In this document: one piece after another, positions 1 to 9,460 of the stretch
Layout of the letters: the number at the start of each line of letters is the position of its first letter
How positions within the stretch are numbered: the first letter of the stretch is position 1
Source of the DNA: Opitutia bacterium
Lineage (GTDB): Bacteria > Verrucomicrobiota > Verrucomicrobiia > Opitutales > UBA953
Reading direction: 5' to 3'
Assembly: GCA_947460445.1 (NCBI GenBank)
Contig: CANHHS010000002.1
Span: 1 to 33,819 of the forward strand
Length of the DNA stretch: 33,819 bases
Made by a program: the position numbers and the translations under genes
Notes under the pieces: generated by a model
Told to the model about the DNA's origin: nothing
Seen by the model: only the letters and a program-made list of their open reading frames with translations
Databases searched by the model: none

Positions 1-63
1 AGTCTCCGCAAAGGCTTCTAAGGTTATTTTTACCTTCAGTTGGGTGAAAAGGTGGATACCATT

Positions 64-753
64 ATGCGTATCCCCCATACACCTATGACTACACATCAAT
101 CATCGGCTATTGCTCTGCTTGCGCTCGCTTCACTCACCGCTGTCCATGCTGCGGAAGGTAGTTCGACAAGTGGTATCATGGTTTACGCAGTCGGTGGCAC
201 TGGGGGCATCGGCGGCGGGGTTGGTTATCACTTCAACGATTTCTTCACTGTGCGCGGAGAAATTGCTAGTTATAATTACAGCGATAAGGTCGACCAAGAT
301 GGCATTAACTATACAGGTGATCTGAAGCTAGCGACGAAGGCAGCCTATCTCGACATCCATCCGCTCTCCGGTGCGTTTCGCTTCACGGTTGGTTTAGACA
401 ATGGACGTACCGAGTTTGGTGGCGCAGCCGTCGGTAATGGTGGCACAATTGATGTGAACGGTACGAGTTACAGTTATGGCGCCGGTGATAGTATCACTGC
501 CGCAGTACGTTACCCTTCGACGATGCCCTATGTTGGCATCGGCTGGGGGCTCAATGGCGGTGGGTTTAATCTCGGTCTCGATTTTGGTGTTAATATTGGC
601 AGTCCAGATTTGGTTATGACGCGTTCAGCCAGCTTGGGTGCCATCCCTGGATTTGATGCGAATTTCGATGCACAACGCGCCAAGTATGCAAAGGATGTAG
701 CGGATGTTAACGTGTTCCCAATTATTAAGATTAGCGTCGGCTATAGTTTCTAA
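64..753 (+). CDS. Outer-membrane beta-barrel-like exported protein
   Basis: Signal peptide (MTTHQSSAIALLALASLTAVHA-AEG), Gly-rich alternating beta-strand pattern, terminal aromatic residue (SVGYSF). ORF track starts at 40 on a TTG; ATG at 64 or 85 is more plausible. Confidence 0.7.
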   Translation: MRIPHTPMTTHQSSAIALLALASLTAVHAAEGSSTSGIMVYAVGGTGGIGGGVGYHFNDFFTVRGEIASYNYSDKVDQDGINYTGDLKLATKAAYLDIHPLSGAFRFTVGLDNGRTEFGGAAVGNGGTIDVNGTSYSYGAGDSITAAVRYPSTMPYVGIGWGLNGGGFNLGLDFGVNIGSPDLVMTRSASLGAIPGFDANFDAQRAKYAKDVADVNVFPIIKISVGYSF

Positions 754-773
754 GGTAAAATCTAAGTGCATAA

Positions 774-801
774 AAAAGCCCCGGAAATTCCGGGGCTTTT
801 T
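774..801. terminator. Bidirectional Rho-independent terminator
   Basis: AAAAGCCCCGGAAATTCCGGGGCTTTT: perfect GC stem flanked by A-run and T-run between convergent genes. Confidence 0.9.
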
Positions 802-819
802 GTTAAGCGTGAGTCTTAA

Positions 820-1398
820 TTAGTATTTCACAGGGCAGCCGTAAGCTGGTGTGGTCGGTGTAGTCACTGCGCGGCCTGCTTTGAGGTCTTGAAGTGCAGC
901 GAGTACATGATTCTTGGCTAAATCACCTTCAGCAAATTTATTGCTCTTGTTGCTATCAATTCCGCCTTTGTAGACGAGGATACCTTCGGCGTTAATCACG
1001 AAGCAATGGGGTGTGCTTTTCGCGCCATAGGCATGTCCAATTTTGCCATCGGCATCGATACCAATGGTGGCTGGAATTTTCCATTCGGTGGCGAACTTTG
1101 CTAAATCAGCGGCGGAATTAGCTGTTCCAGAGTTTACGGCAATCCAGGTGGCGCCAAGTTCAGCTGCTTTGGTCTGGATCTCTTGCATTTTGCCTGTCCG
1201 ATAGAATTTTGCTCCGCTGTAAGGGCAGGAGGGGTTGAACCATTCGAGGACCACAACTTTTCCTTTTAAGTCGGCAAGGCTCACAGTCTTACCATCGGCA
1301 GTTGCGAGGGTGAAGCTGGGTGCAGGTTTGCCGACAGTAGCCTGAGCCGAGGCCAATACGGGGGATAGAACTGCGAGGACTAGGGCGAGGTAGCGCAT
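820..1398 (-). CDS. Exported redoxin / thioredoxin-like (AhpC/TSA-type) protein
   Basis: Signal peptide; FTLATADGKTVSLADLKGKVVVLEWFNPSCPYSGAKFYRTGKMQ; typical redoxin fold motifs. Confidence 0.85.
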   Translation of the reverse strand: MRYLALVLAVLSPVLASAQATVGKPAPSFTLATADGKTVSLADLKGKVVVLEWFNPSCPYSGAKFYRTGKMQEIQTKAAELGATWIAVNSGTANSAADLAKFATEWKIPATIGIDADGKIGHAYGAKSTPHCFVINAEGILVYKGGIDSNKSNKFAEGDLAKNHVLAALQDLKAGRAVTTPTTPAYGCPVKY

Positions 1399-1525
1399 GG
1401 GATGAGGGTGGTATCAATTAAACACCCAAAGGGGCTATGGGTTTCGTTAAATATGTGCCTAGTTGGGTTTATGTACTCTTTAGGCTTCAGTCCTCTTCTA
1501 CCTATCCCTACCCCTAAGGTTAGCC

Positions 1526-2323
1526 ATGAGCACCATTGCCATTGTTACAGCTACCGATGCCTCACTCTGGCATGCATTACAGGAGCGGGCAGCGGCGTAT
1601 GCTAAGACCGAAGTCGTACTCCAGCCTATGTTGGAACGTTATGTCCTCGGTCGTCGCGATTTCGGCGACGGTCTTGCCCGACGAATTTCTGAACGCATCA
1701 CGGCTTCGATGTCTGAGGCTACATCGATTGGACGTGTTTTCGACGAGATGCTTGTTCGCGATACAACAATTGTGCAGCAAGCTCGTGGAGACATTCGGGC
1801 AATCCTCGAGCGAGATCCCGCGGCCGAAAACGCCCTGGTGCCTTTTCTTTGGTACAAAGGTTTTCATGCCATAACCTGTCACCGATTTGCACATGCACTC
1901 TGGAAAGCAGGTCGTCGTGAAATGGCATTTCATATTCAATCGCTGTGCTCTGAGCACTTAGCCGTCGATATTCATCCTGCAGCACGTTTCGGCACCGGTA
2001 TTCTCCTCGACCATGCCACCGGCTTTGTTGCGGGTGAAACTGCCCAAGTCGAAGACAATGTCTCTTTCCTGCATGAAGTTACGCTCGGTGGCACAGGAAA
2101 ACAGCGCGGTGACCGTCACCCTAAGATTCGCAGTGGTGTTCTCGTTGGTGCTGGCGCAAAAATTCTCGGAAATATCACCGTCGGTAATGGAGCCAAGATC
2201 GGTGCAGGATCCGTTGTTCTTATCGATGTACCAGCGCACGCGACAGCTGCGGGAGTACCCGCAGTGATTGTTGGTCAATCCCGTCAGGATGCGCCTGCCC
2301 TCGATATGGATCATACGATCTAA
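1526..2323 (+). CDS. cysE: Serine O-acetyltransferase
   Basis: N-terminal helical SAT domain, then left-handed beta-helix hexapeptides (DIHPAARFGTGILLDHATGFVAGETAQVEDNVSFLHEVTLGGTGK...HPKIRSGVLVGAGAKILGNITVGNGAKIGAGSVV). Confidence 0.95.
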   Translation: MSTIAIVTATDASLWHALQERAAAYAKTEVVLQPMLERYVLGRRDFGDGLARRISERITASMSEATSIGRVFDEMLVRDTTIVQQARGDIRAILERDPAAENALVPFLWYKGFHAITCHRFAHALWKAGRREMAFHIQSLCSEHLAVDIHPAARFGTGILLDHATGFVAGETAQVEDNVSFLHEVTLGGTGKQRGDRHPKIRSGVLVGAGAKILGNITVGNGAKIGAGSVVLIDVPAHATAAGVPAVIVGQSRQDAPALDMDHTI

Positions 2324-4038
2324 TGCCTGAGACGCCCTTGAGCCCAAAAGCAGCTCGCGACCAGCGATCCTTGGGGTGTCTCGTTCGAATTAGCGAACAG
2401 GTTAATGCCACTGAAGATCCGCGTGAGGCTCTGGCGCGTATTCTTGATGAAGTTGTCGCAATCCTTGGCGCCTCGAGTGCTTCCATTGCCCTCATTGAAC
2501 CAGCCTCGGCGACGTTGCGTATCGAAGTTAGTCGTGGATTGGGCGTAGAAGTTAAAAATACAACTTTGCCGTTAGGATCAGGTATAACGGGGTGGGTTGC
2601 CCTTAACGCTAAACCTTTGCGAGTGCCTGATGTCCGCCTTGATCCACGCTACCGCGAATTACGTTCAGATGTACGTTCTGAGCTAGCGGTTCCTATGGAA
2701 ATTTTAGGTCAGGTTGTTGGTGTCGTAAATTGCGACTCCGATCGCGTCGATGCATTCAGTGAATCCGACTTAGAGTTATTAGCCTTAGTGACAGCCGAAG
2801 CAGCTAAATCGGTCGGTCGGTTGTGGATGCTTGGACAGTTGCGGGCTAAGACCGCACAACTAGAAGCCATCTTAGCTGCGGGCCAAGAGCTCGTACGCGA
2901 CCGGGATGAATCGGGTATCACCCATGACTTAGTTCGACATGCGCGTTCATTATTACGTTTACGTGCTACCGTATTTTTTGCGATGCAAGCGGATGAACTC
3001 ATTCCGGGTGCAGCAGAGGGGGATTTTGAAGACACCGAGTTTTCTCCACGTATCCACCTGAATGACTCAGCCCTTGGTACGTCATTACAGCGTCGTAAGA
3101 GTGTTGAAATAGCGGGTGCTGGACGCACAGAAGAAAACCTATTTTCCCGTTTATCAAATACAGTAGCGAATTCGACGTTGCTCGCAGTGCCCGTCGCCTT
3201 GGAACAGGAAGCCTTTGGCGTTCTCCTTTGTATCAGCGATGGACCTCGACGTTTTTCAGATGACGAGCGACGGATTCTTACGACGGTTGCATCCTATGCA
3301 GCGGTATCCCTGCGCAACGTACGACTTTATGCTAAGATGTTTGCAGTCGAACAAGATTTGCGACGGAGCGAACGCTTAACCGCGCTTGGAATGCTCTCGG
3401 CTGAAATTGCGCATGAAATCCGCAATCCCTTAACGGTAATGCGTCTTTTAGCTGACACGATTGGGGAGGGGTTAGCCGAGGGGGATCCGCGCCGTCAGGA
3501 CTTAGAAGTGATGCGCGAAAAAGTCGGACATATGGAAGGGGTTGTCTCTCGCGTGCTTTCATTAGCCAAGAGTCAATCGGGAGCCTTCAAGTCGCTCGAC
3601 TTAGGGGTACTCGCTCGCCAAGTCATTTTATTGATACGCCTCAAGCTTGAGCAGGCTAATGTAAGTTGCGAAGTTGAGACCGTATCCACCCAGCACTCGG
3701 TGCAAGCAGATGCCGGACAAATTCAGCAGGTATACCTCAATCTTTTAATGAATGCGATTCAGGCAATGCCCCAAGGCGGCAGCATTAAGATAGTCTTAAC
3801 CACGGAGAACGTTGCTGAGGCTGAGTGTGTCGTTGTGCGCGTGAAAGATACCGGTACAGGTATTTCATCTGAAATACAGCCACGCATCTTTGATTCATTC
3901 TTTACCGGGCGCGAGGACGGGACCGGCTTAGGTCTCGCTATTGTGAAACGAATTATCCGATCTCACCGCGGTGACATTGCCATCGAATCCACAGGTGCAG
4001 CTGGCACATGTTTCCGTTTTTGGATTCCGACGGTTTAA
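2323..4038 (+). CDS. GAF-domain soluble sensor histidine kinase
   Basis: Two GAF-like regions, HisKA (SERLTALGMLSAEIAHEIRNPLTVMRLL), N box (VYLNLLMNAIQAMPQGG), G1/G2 boxes (DTGTGISSEI, GTGLGLAIVKRII). TAATG overlap with cysE. Confidence 0.93.
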   Translation: MPETPLSPKAARDQRSLGCLVRISEQVNATEDPREALARILDEVVAILGASSASIALIEPASATLRIEVSRGLGVEVKNTTLPLGSGITGWVALNAKPLRVPDVRLDPRYRELRSDVRSELAVPMEILGQVVGVVNCDSDRVDAFSESDLELLALVTAEAAKSVGRLWMLGQLRAKTAQLEAILAAGQELVRDRDESGITHDLVRHARSLLRLRATVFFAMQADELIPGAAEGDFEDTEFSPRIHLNDSALGTSLQRRKSVEIAGAGRTEENLFSRLSNTVANSTLLAVPVALEQEAFGVLLCISDGPRRFSDDERRILTTVASYAAVSLRNVRLYAKMFAVEQDLRRSERLTALGMLSAEIAHEIRNPLTVMRLLADTIGEGLAEGDPRRQDLEVMREKVGHMEGVVSRVLSLAKSQSGAFKSLDLGVLARQVILLIRLKLEQANVSCEVETVSTQHSVQADAGQIQQVYLNLLMNAIQAMPQGGSIKIVLTTENVAEAECVVVRVKDTGTGISSEIQPRIFDSFFTGREDGTGLGLAIVKRIIRSHRGDIAIESTGAAGTCFRFWIPTV

Positions 4039-4697
4039 GCGCGTGGGTTTTTCAAAAGATTGCGAACGACGCCGATAATCAGTGGAAGAAGTGAAATGCC
4101 GATAACGACTAATATCACTTTGGGTAGTTCCTGTGCGAGTGGGGTTGTGCCGATGAAATGACCGACTGCGAGTAATGTTGGAACCCAAAGGATCGCGCCC
4201 GTGATATTCCAAACCGTAAAGCGTATGCTAGGCATTTTACCCATACCGGCTACAAATGGTACAAACGTACGTAAGACGGGAATAAAACGGGCGAGCACGA
4301 GTGAGAGAGCACCTTTTTCAGTATAGTAAGTTTCAGCAGCTGCGAGGTGCTTTTGGCGAAACAGCCACCCATCTGGACGCTGTCGAATAGCAATCGCCAT
4401 TCGGTTGCCAAGCCATCGACCGACTTCATTGCCGATGACGGCTGCCAAAGTGAGCGTCACTAAGGTGGTGGAGAAATCTAAAATAGCAGGATGCTCGGGA
4501 GTCGAAACGGTTAAAATTCCGGCGGTGACGAGGAGAGAGTCTCCTGGAAGGAAGAACCCTGCCAATAAGCCTGTTTCGGAAAAGACAATGATGACTAAAA
4601 CAATGAGTCCCATATCACCGACCAATGTACGTAAGCCGTCTTCAGAGTACAGTTGTTGGAGCCATTGCATGTAGAGTTTTCTGCAGACTTGGCCCAA
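4035..4697 (-). CDS. DedA family (SNARE-associated/VTT domain) membrane protein
   Basis: FSETGLLAGFFLPGDSLLVTAG, NEVGRWLG, LVLARFIPVLRTFVPFVAGMGKM motifs and TM segments. Confidence 0.9.
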   Translation of the reverse strand: MGQVCRKLYMQWLQQLYSEDGLRTLVGDMGLIVLVIIVFSETGLLAGFFLPGDSLLVTAGILTVSTPEHPAILDFSTTLVTLTLAAVIGNEVGRWLGNRMAIAIRQRPDGWLFRQKHLAAAETYYTEKGALSLVLARFIPVLRTFVPFVAGMGKMPSIRFTVWNITGAILWVPTLLAVGHFIGTTPLAQELPKVILVVIGISLLPLIIGVVRNLLKNPRA

Positions 4698-4746
4698 TTT
4701 GGCAATCCCGCTTGCTCCTTGGACTTAGCCTAACAGCGTTGGAGCG

Positions 4747-7440
4747 ATGACTGATACGGGGTCTGCAGAGACACGGTTACGCCAAAGCGCTTTGCGCCAG
4801 GGCTTAGTCGAGTCTACCTCCAGTCCTGACGTATTCCTTGGCCGTGCTAAAGCTTTCTTAACTGAAGCTAAATCTATTCAACTCGAAGCACACCGAGCAG
4901 GGGCACAAGGTGATGTGACAACGGCGATTCGTTCGTTCGCAATCGACCTGTTGCTGTCAGCTCTTTACGAAAGAACACCCGGTGCAGCATCAGGTCTGAC
5001 GGTGCTTGCATTAGGTGGCTACGGACGTGCCGAGTTATGCCCGCATAGTGATATCGATTTGCTGTTAGTTATTCTCAAAGATTCTCAAGAAACACGCGCA
5101 GCTGCCGAAGCCTTACTTTATCCTTTATGGGATTTAGGATTAAAAGTCGGACATTCCGTTCGCACCTTGGATGAAATCCGGGATGCCGCACGCACAGATT
5201 TATACTTCCGTGTTGCCCTGCTTGATCGACGTCACCTCGCGGGGCCTTTAGAAGGTTTCTCTGAAGTCGATGCGATTGTCGCACTTGAGCACGCCCGTGA
5301 AGGCTGGCTGCCGCTCGCTCAGCAAATCGTCGAAGCCCAACGTCAGCGACGTACGAAGGCTGGTGGTAGTGCTTACCTGCAAGAGCCTGATCTTAAAAAC
5401 GGCGTAGGGTCACTCCGTGATGTTCACGCTACACTTTGGTTGGTACGTATTGCGAAGGGAGTCGCTGGCCCTGGAGCCTTGGGTGCCAGTGGGCTATTGC
5501 CTGTCAATGAGGCTAAAAGATTTACCCAAGCTCGCGCGACGTTGCTTCGCCTACGTTGCGAACTTCATTTCCAATCGACACGTCCAACAGAAATTCTGTC
5601 ACTCGAAAGACAAGATACCGTGAGTACAGCTTTAGGTTATGAAGGCGATATCGCTGTACGCATCGGTGCTTTGATGCGGAGCTATTTTGATGCAGCAGAT
5701 CATATCCGGCGCTGCGCTGAAGTGATTGAAGGATTAGTGCTACGTGAGCCAGAGCCAGAAGGCTCGGGGCCTTGGATTACCGAAGACGGATTTACATTAC
5801 GTAAAGGAGGTGTGGCAAAAGCTATAAACCCCCTTGTCTTTGACGAAGACCCCATCCGGCTCGTTTCTTTGTTTAGGTTATGTCAGATCCATGGTGCCAA
5901 GCCTGACCGTGAGACCTCACTCTTAGTGCGTGCACGGCGTGTCTTATTTGAGCCTGTACTAGCTACGTCCACACGTTCTACCAAAATACTTCGTGAAATT
6001 CTCTCAGAACGAGGGAAAGTTTACCCAGCGGTCGATGCATTACGTGAGCATGGTTTGCTGTATCGATTGATACCTAATTTTGCACGTTTGCACTGCTTGG
6101 TGCAGTTCGAGTTTTACCATCGCTGGACGGCTGATGTTCACACGCTCCGTTGCTTACTCGAGTTAGATGCAGTTTTTAATGAGAATGCACCCATAGAACT
6201 CGCACACCGGGAAATTCTTCTCGGCACACAACACCCGGATTTACTTTATAGCACACTTCTTCTTCACGACATCGCCAAGGCAGAAGGTATTGCAGGACAT
6301 GCTGAACGTGGAGCCGCAGAAGCAGATCTTATTTTAGCGAACCTTGGGTTTGACGCCGAAGAACGGCGTATCGCTTCCACTGTTATCTTACACCATCTCC
6401 GCATGGGTCTTTACTGGCAAAGACATGATATCGATGATCCTGCCAATATTGCCTTGTTTGCCGAAATGCTCGGTGACACGGAAGTCCTTCGACATCTCTT
6501 TGTGCACACCCGCTGCGATGCTCGGGCGACGTCGCCCGACTTATGGACGGCATTTAAAGATAAGCAGCACGCGCTACTGTACCGCCGGACGCTCCATCAA
6601 CTTGAACTCGGTGCAGCCGCTCCCGATGACAGTGCTCGCCGGACCAGCGTCGGTATTGAAGTCAACGCGCTGCTAGCCGGGACAGTGCCGGTCGACGAAA
6701 TCGCCGCTCACCTGCAATTAATGCCTGCGAGTTATTTCCTGCATGCGAACCCTGCGGAAATCTCGGAACACCTTCGGGCGGTGCATGCGCTCATTGTATC
6801 AGTGCTAGCTGATCAACCCGATGCTGCATTGAGCCCACAGATTCGTTGGTCCACCGAAGGCGCTGAAACGTTGGTGCAAGTGGTAACATGGGATCGGGCA
6901 GGCCTCTTTGGGCGAATGGCAGGCGCCTTTGCCGTTGCTGGGATTAATATTATGTCCTGTCGGGCATTTTCTCGTGCAGACCATGTCGCCATTGACCTTT
7001 TCCGCGTAATTTTACCCGCAGAAAATAGTGATGCGACACGAGCAAAGTTTGTCGAGGCACTTGAGTCCACCCTGGTTCATGAAGTCGATCTACGTGAGCG
7101 CATTGATATCGATGATCAACGCCAAGCTCGCCTGCAGCCGAAACGTCGTCCCAGTTTGTCCGACACGCCGATTGTCCGTGTTTATGATGCGCCTGAACTC
7201 AGCCGTACTGTCGTTGAGATTCAAGCACCGGACCGATTGGGATTACTCTTTAGATTGGGATCCGCTATTCGTGATGCGGGGTACGCAATTACCTTTGCCA
7301 ATATCGCTACAGAAAAGGGTTATGCCCTCGATACCTTTTACCTGACACCTGAGCCATCGGTTCAATCGAAGCCTATTCCTTTACCAGCCCTTGAGGCTGA
7401 ATTACTGAAGGTATTGACCGCTTTGCCTGCTTTCCCTTGA
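4747..7440 (+). CDS. glnD: [Protein-PII] uridylyltransferase / uridylyl-removing enzyme
   Basis: NTase motif GGYGRAELCPHSDIDLLLV, HD domain (LLLHDIAKAEGIAGHAERGA), two C-terminal ACT domains; about 897 aa. Confidence 0.95.
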   Translation: MTDTGSAETRLRQSALRQGLVESTSSPDVFLGRAKAFLTEAKSIQLEAHRAGAQGDVTTAIRSFAIDLLLSALYERTPGAASGLTVLALGGYGRAELCPHSDIDLLLVILKDSQETRAAAEALLYPLWDLGLKVGHSVRTLDEIRDAARTDLYFRVALLDRRHLAGPLEGFSEVDAIVALEHAREGWLPLAQQIVEAQRQRRTKAGGSAYLQEPDLKNGVGSLRDVHATLWLVRIAKGVAGPGALGASGLLPVNEAKRFTQARATLLRLRCELHFQSTRPTEILSLERQDTVSTALGYEGDIAVRIGALMRSYFDAADHIRRCAEVIEGLVLREPEPEGSGPWITEDGFTLRKGGVAKAINPLVFDEDPIRLVSLFRLCQIHGAKPDRETSLLVRARRVLFEPVLATSTRSTKILREILSERGKVYPAVDALREHGLLYRLIPNFARLHCLVQFEFYHRWTADVHTLRCLLELDAVFNENAPIELAHREILLGTQHPDLLYSTLLLHDIAKAEGIAGHAERGAAEADLILANLGFDAEERRIASTVILHHLRMGLYWQRHDIDDPANIALFAEMLGDTEVLRHLFVHTRCDARATSPDLWTAFKDKQHALLYRRTLHQLELGAAAPDDSARRTSVGIEVNALLAGTVPVDEIAAHLQLMPASYFLHANPAEISEHLRAVHALIVSVLADQPDAALSPQIRWSTEGAETLVQVVTWDRAGLFGRMAGAFAVAGINIMSCRAFSRADHVAIDLFRVILPAENSDATRAKFVEALESTLVHEVDLRERIDIDDQRQARLQPKRRPSLSDTPIVRVYDAPELSRTVVEIQAPDRLGLLFRLGSAIRDAGYAITFANIATEKGYALDTFYLTPEPSVQSKPIPLPALEAELLKVLTALPAFP

Positions 7441-7472
7441 TTCTCTGACCAAGCTCGGCACCCTTGTAGTCT

Positions 7473-8090
7473 ATGCGCACGCTCTTCGGATTATCCGTGC
7501 TTCTCTTTACCGCTTGTGGTGCAGACCACACGGCTACACGTGCGCCCGAATCACCCTCAACAACTTTGCCTACAGCCATGAATGACTCTGCCAATCCTAC
7601 TACCCAACGTCTTGAAAAAGCTACCTTTGGTGCCGGCTGTTTCTGGGGGGTAGAACAAGTATTCCGTCAAGTCCCTGGCGTCGTCGATGCCGCTGTTGGC
7701 TACACGGGCGGCACGACCCCCAATCCAAGTTATCGACAAGTCTGTACCCATGCGACGGGACATGCCGAAGTTGTGGAAGTTACCTTTGACCCCCAACGCG
7801 TCACTTATGAGCGCCTCGTCGATATTTTCTTTAAAATCCACGACCCAACGACGCTGAATCGTCAAGGTCCAGACGTGGGTGACCAGTACCGATCAGTGAT
7901 CTTCTGCCATAGCGATGAGCAACGTAAAGTTGCTGAAAGCATGAAAGAGAAGGCCGGTAAATCAGGTCGGTACAAAAACCCTATTGTCACATTTATTGAA
8001 CCTGCCCCTGTTTTTTGGCGGGCTGAAGAATACCATCAGCGCTATTTTGAAAAAAATGGCGGGCCAAGCTGCCACGTTTTACCCGAGTGA
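7473..8090 (+). CDS. msrA: Peptide methionine sulfoxide reductase A with N-terminal lipoprotein-like export signal
   Basis: FGAGCFWGVEQVFRQVPGVVDAAVGYTGG, GHAEVVEVTFDP, DPTTLNRQGPDVGDQYRS. N-terminus MRTLFGLSVLLFTACG. Confidence 0.95.
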   Translation: MRTLFGLSVLLFTACGADHTATRAPESPSTTLPTAMNDSANPTTQRLEKATFGAGCFWGVEQVFRQVPGVVDAAVGYTGGTTPNPSYRQVCTHATGHAEVVEVTFDPQRVTYERLVDIFFKIHDPTTLNRQGPDVGDQYRSVIFCHSDEQRKVAESMKEKAGKSGRYKNPIVTFIEPAPVFWRAEEYHQRYFEKNGGPSCHVLPE

Positions 8091-9460
8091 GTCAGTCTGG
8101 GTCGAGAGGCGAAGGTTCGTTGCCAGGTCTTGGTGACACTGTGCACCCCGACATCCCGCCGGCACGGCGTCCATTGGCGGCACGGATGCGTCCTCGAAAT
8201 CTCACCGAGGTTGTTGGCCATGAGGCATTGCTGGGGCCAAACTCGATTCTCCGACGATTAGTCACCTTGGACGCTTTCGGCTCGTTAATCTTTTATGGAC
8301 CTCCTGGCTGCGGGAAGACGACGTTAGCCGAAGCTATTGCCGCAGAGACTAAGTCGAGTGCGATACGGGTTAATGCCGTGCTCTCAGGAACGCCTGAATT
8401 ACGTGATATTTTGGCAGACGCACGTCGTCACCCTGAACGGCGCACCTTGCTAGTCATCGACGAGATTCACCGGTTTAATAAAGCCCAACAAGACTTGCTT
8501 CTGCCGGACGTGGAATCGGGAGCGGTCAGATTGATTGGGTGCACGACGCATAATCCGGGACTATACGTCATTCCTGCATTACTAAGCCGCAGTCATTTAT
8601 TCAGGCTCGATCCCTTGTCGCGCGAGTCCGTGAAAGATTTTTTAGCGCGTTCGATGTCCGACAGTGAACGTGGTTTAGGGAAAATTGGCGTAAAAGTTAA
8701 TGCAGAGATTCTCGAATTAATTGCCGATCTAGCCGGTGGTGATTTGCGAAGAGGCCTTAACGCACTCGAAACACTGGCTCTCGCGGCACCTTTTGGAGGT
8801 TCGATTGATCGAGATGCTGTCGCAAATTATTCAAAAGAACGTCGTATTCGTTACGACGATGGCGGAGATGACCATTACGACACGGCATCCGCTTTCATTA
8901 AGTCTATTCGTGGCAGCGATCCGGACGCCGCACTCTACTGGTTGGCGGTCATGCTAGCGGGTGGAGAAGAGCCACGTTTTATCGCCCGACGTCTCGTCAT
9001 CGCAGCTTCCGAGGATATTGGTTTAGCTGATTCACGCGCCTTGGGTGTTGCGGTTGCGGCTTTTCAGGCGTGCGAGCTCGTGGGTGCACCTGAGTGTGAA
9101 TACGCCCTGGCCCATGCCACGCTCTTCTTGGCGCTTTCGCCGAAGAGTAACAGTGCAACCTTAGGTCTGTCTGAGGCAAAATTAGCAGTACAAGATCAAC
9201 CAAGACAGGAAGTACCCCTGCACTTAAAGGATAGTCACACCAAGGTTGCGCGTTCGTTGGGCCAAGGGCAGGGCTATCTCTATAGCCATGATTTTCCGGA
9301 AGGTATTTCGGGCCAAGATTATCTCACTAAGCCGCTTTCACTTTATACACCAGGAGCCTCAGGAGCCGAGGTACAACTAGCGGAACGGCTGACGCACTGG
9401 CGAAAGCTTAAGTCTAATTTGCAGGAACAATCGAAGTCGCAGAAGGGAAGGGGTGTGTGA
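8087..9460 (+). CDS. rarA: Replication-associated recombination protein A (RarA/MgsA AAA ATPase)
   Basis: FYGPPGCGKTTLAEAIA, VIDEIHRFNKAQQDLLLPDVESG, SRSHLFRLDPLS, C-terminal SEDIGLAD / PEG-Y region. GTG start overlapping msrA stop. Confidence 0.95.
   Translation: MSQSGSRGEGSLPGLGDTVHPDIPPARRPLAARMRPRNLTEVVGHEALLGPNSILRRLVTLDAFGSLIFYGPPGCGKTTLAEAIAAETKSSAIRVNAVLSGTPELRDILADARRHPERRTLLVIDEIHRFNKAQQDLLLPDVESGAVRLIGCTTHNPGLYVIPALLSRSHLFRLDPLSRESVKDFLARSMSDSERGLGKIGVKVNAEILELIADLAGGDLRRGLNALETLALAAPFGGSIDRDAVANYSKERRIRYDDGGDDHYDTASAFIKSIRGSDPDAALYWLAVMLAGGEEPRFIARRLVIAASEDIGLADSRALGVAVAAFQACELVGAPECEYALAHATLFLALSPKSNSATLGLSEAKLAVQDQPRQEVPLHLKDSHTKVARSLGQGQGYLYSHDFPEGISGQDYLTKPLSLYTPGASGAEVQLAERLTHWRKLKSNLQEQSKSQKGRGV

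Noticed and set aside
20-36. AAGGT-TATTTTT-ACCTT inverted repeat at the left edge
   Set aside because: Short 5-bp arms, likely chance.
1577-1957. 126-aa and other minus-strand ORFs inside cysE
   Set aside because: Compositional by-products of the coding frame, no domains or upstream signals.
2709-3128. 139-aa minus-strand ORF inside the histidine kinase
   Set aside because: Antisense shadow ORF of low-complexity composition; kinase frame clearly real.
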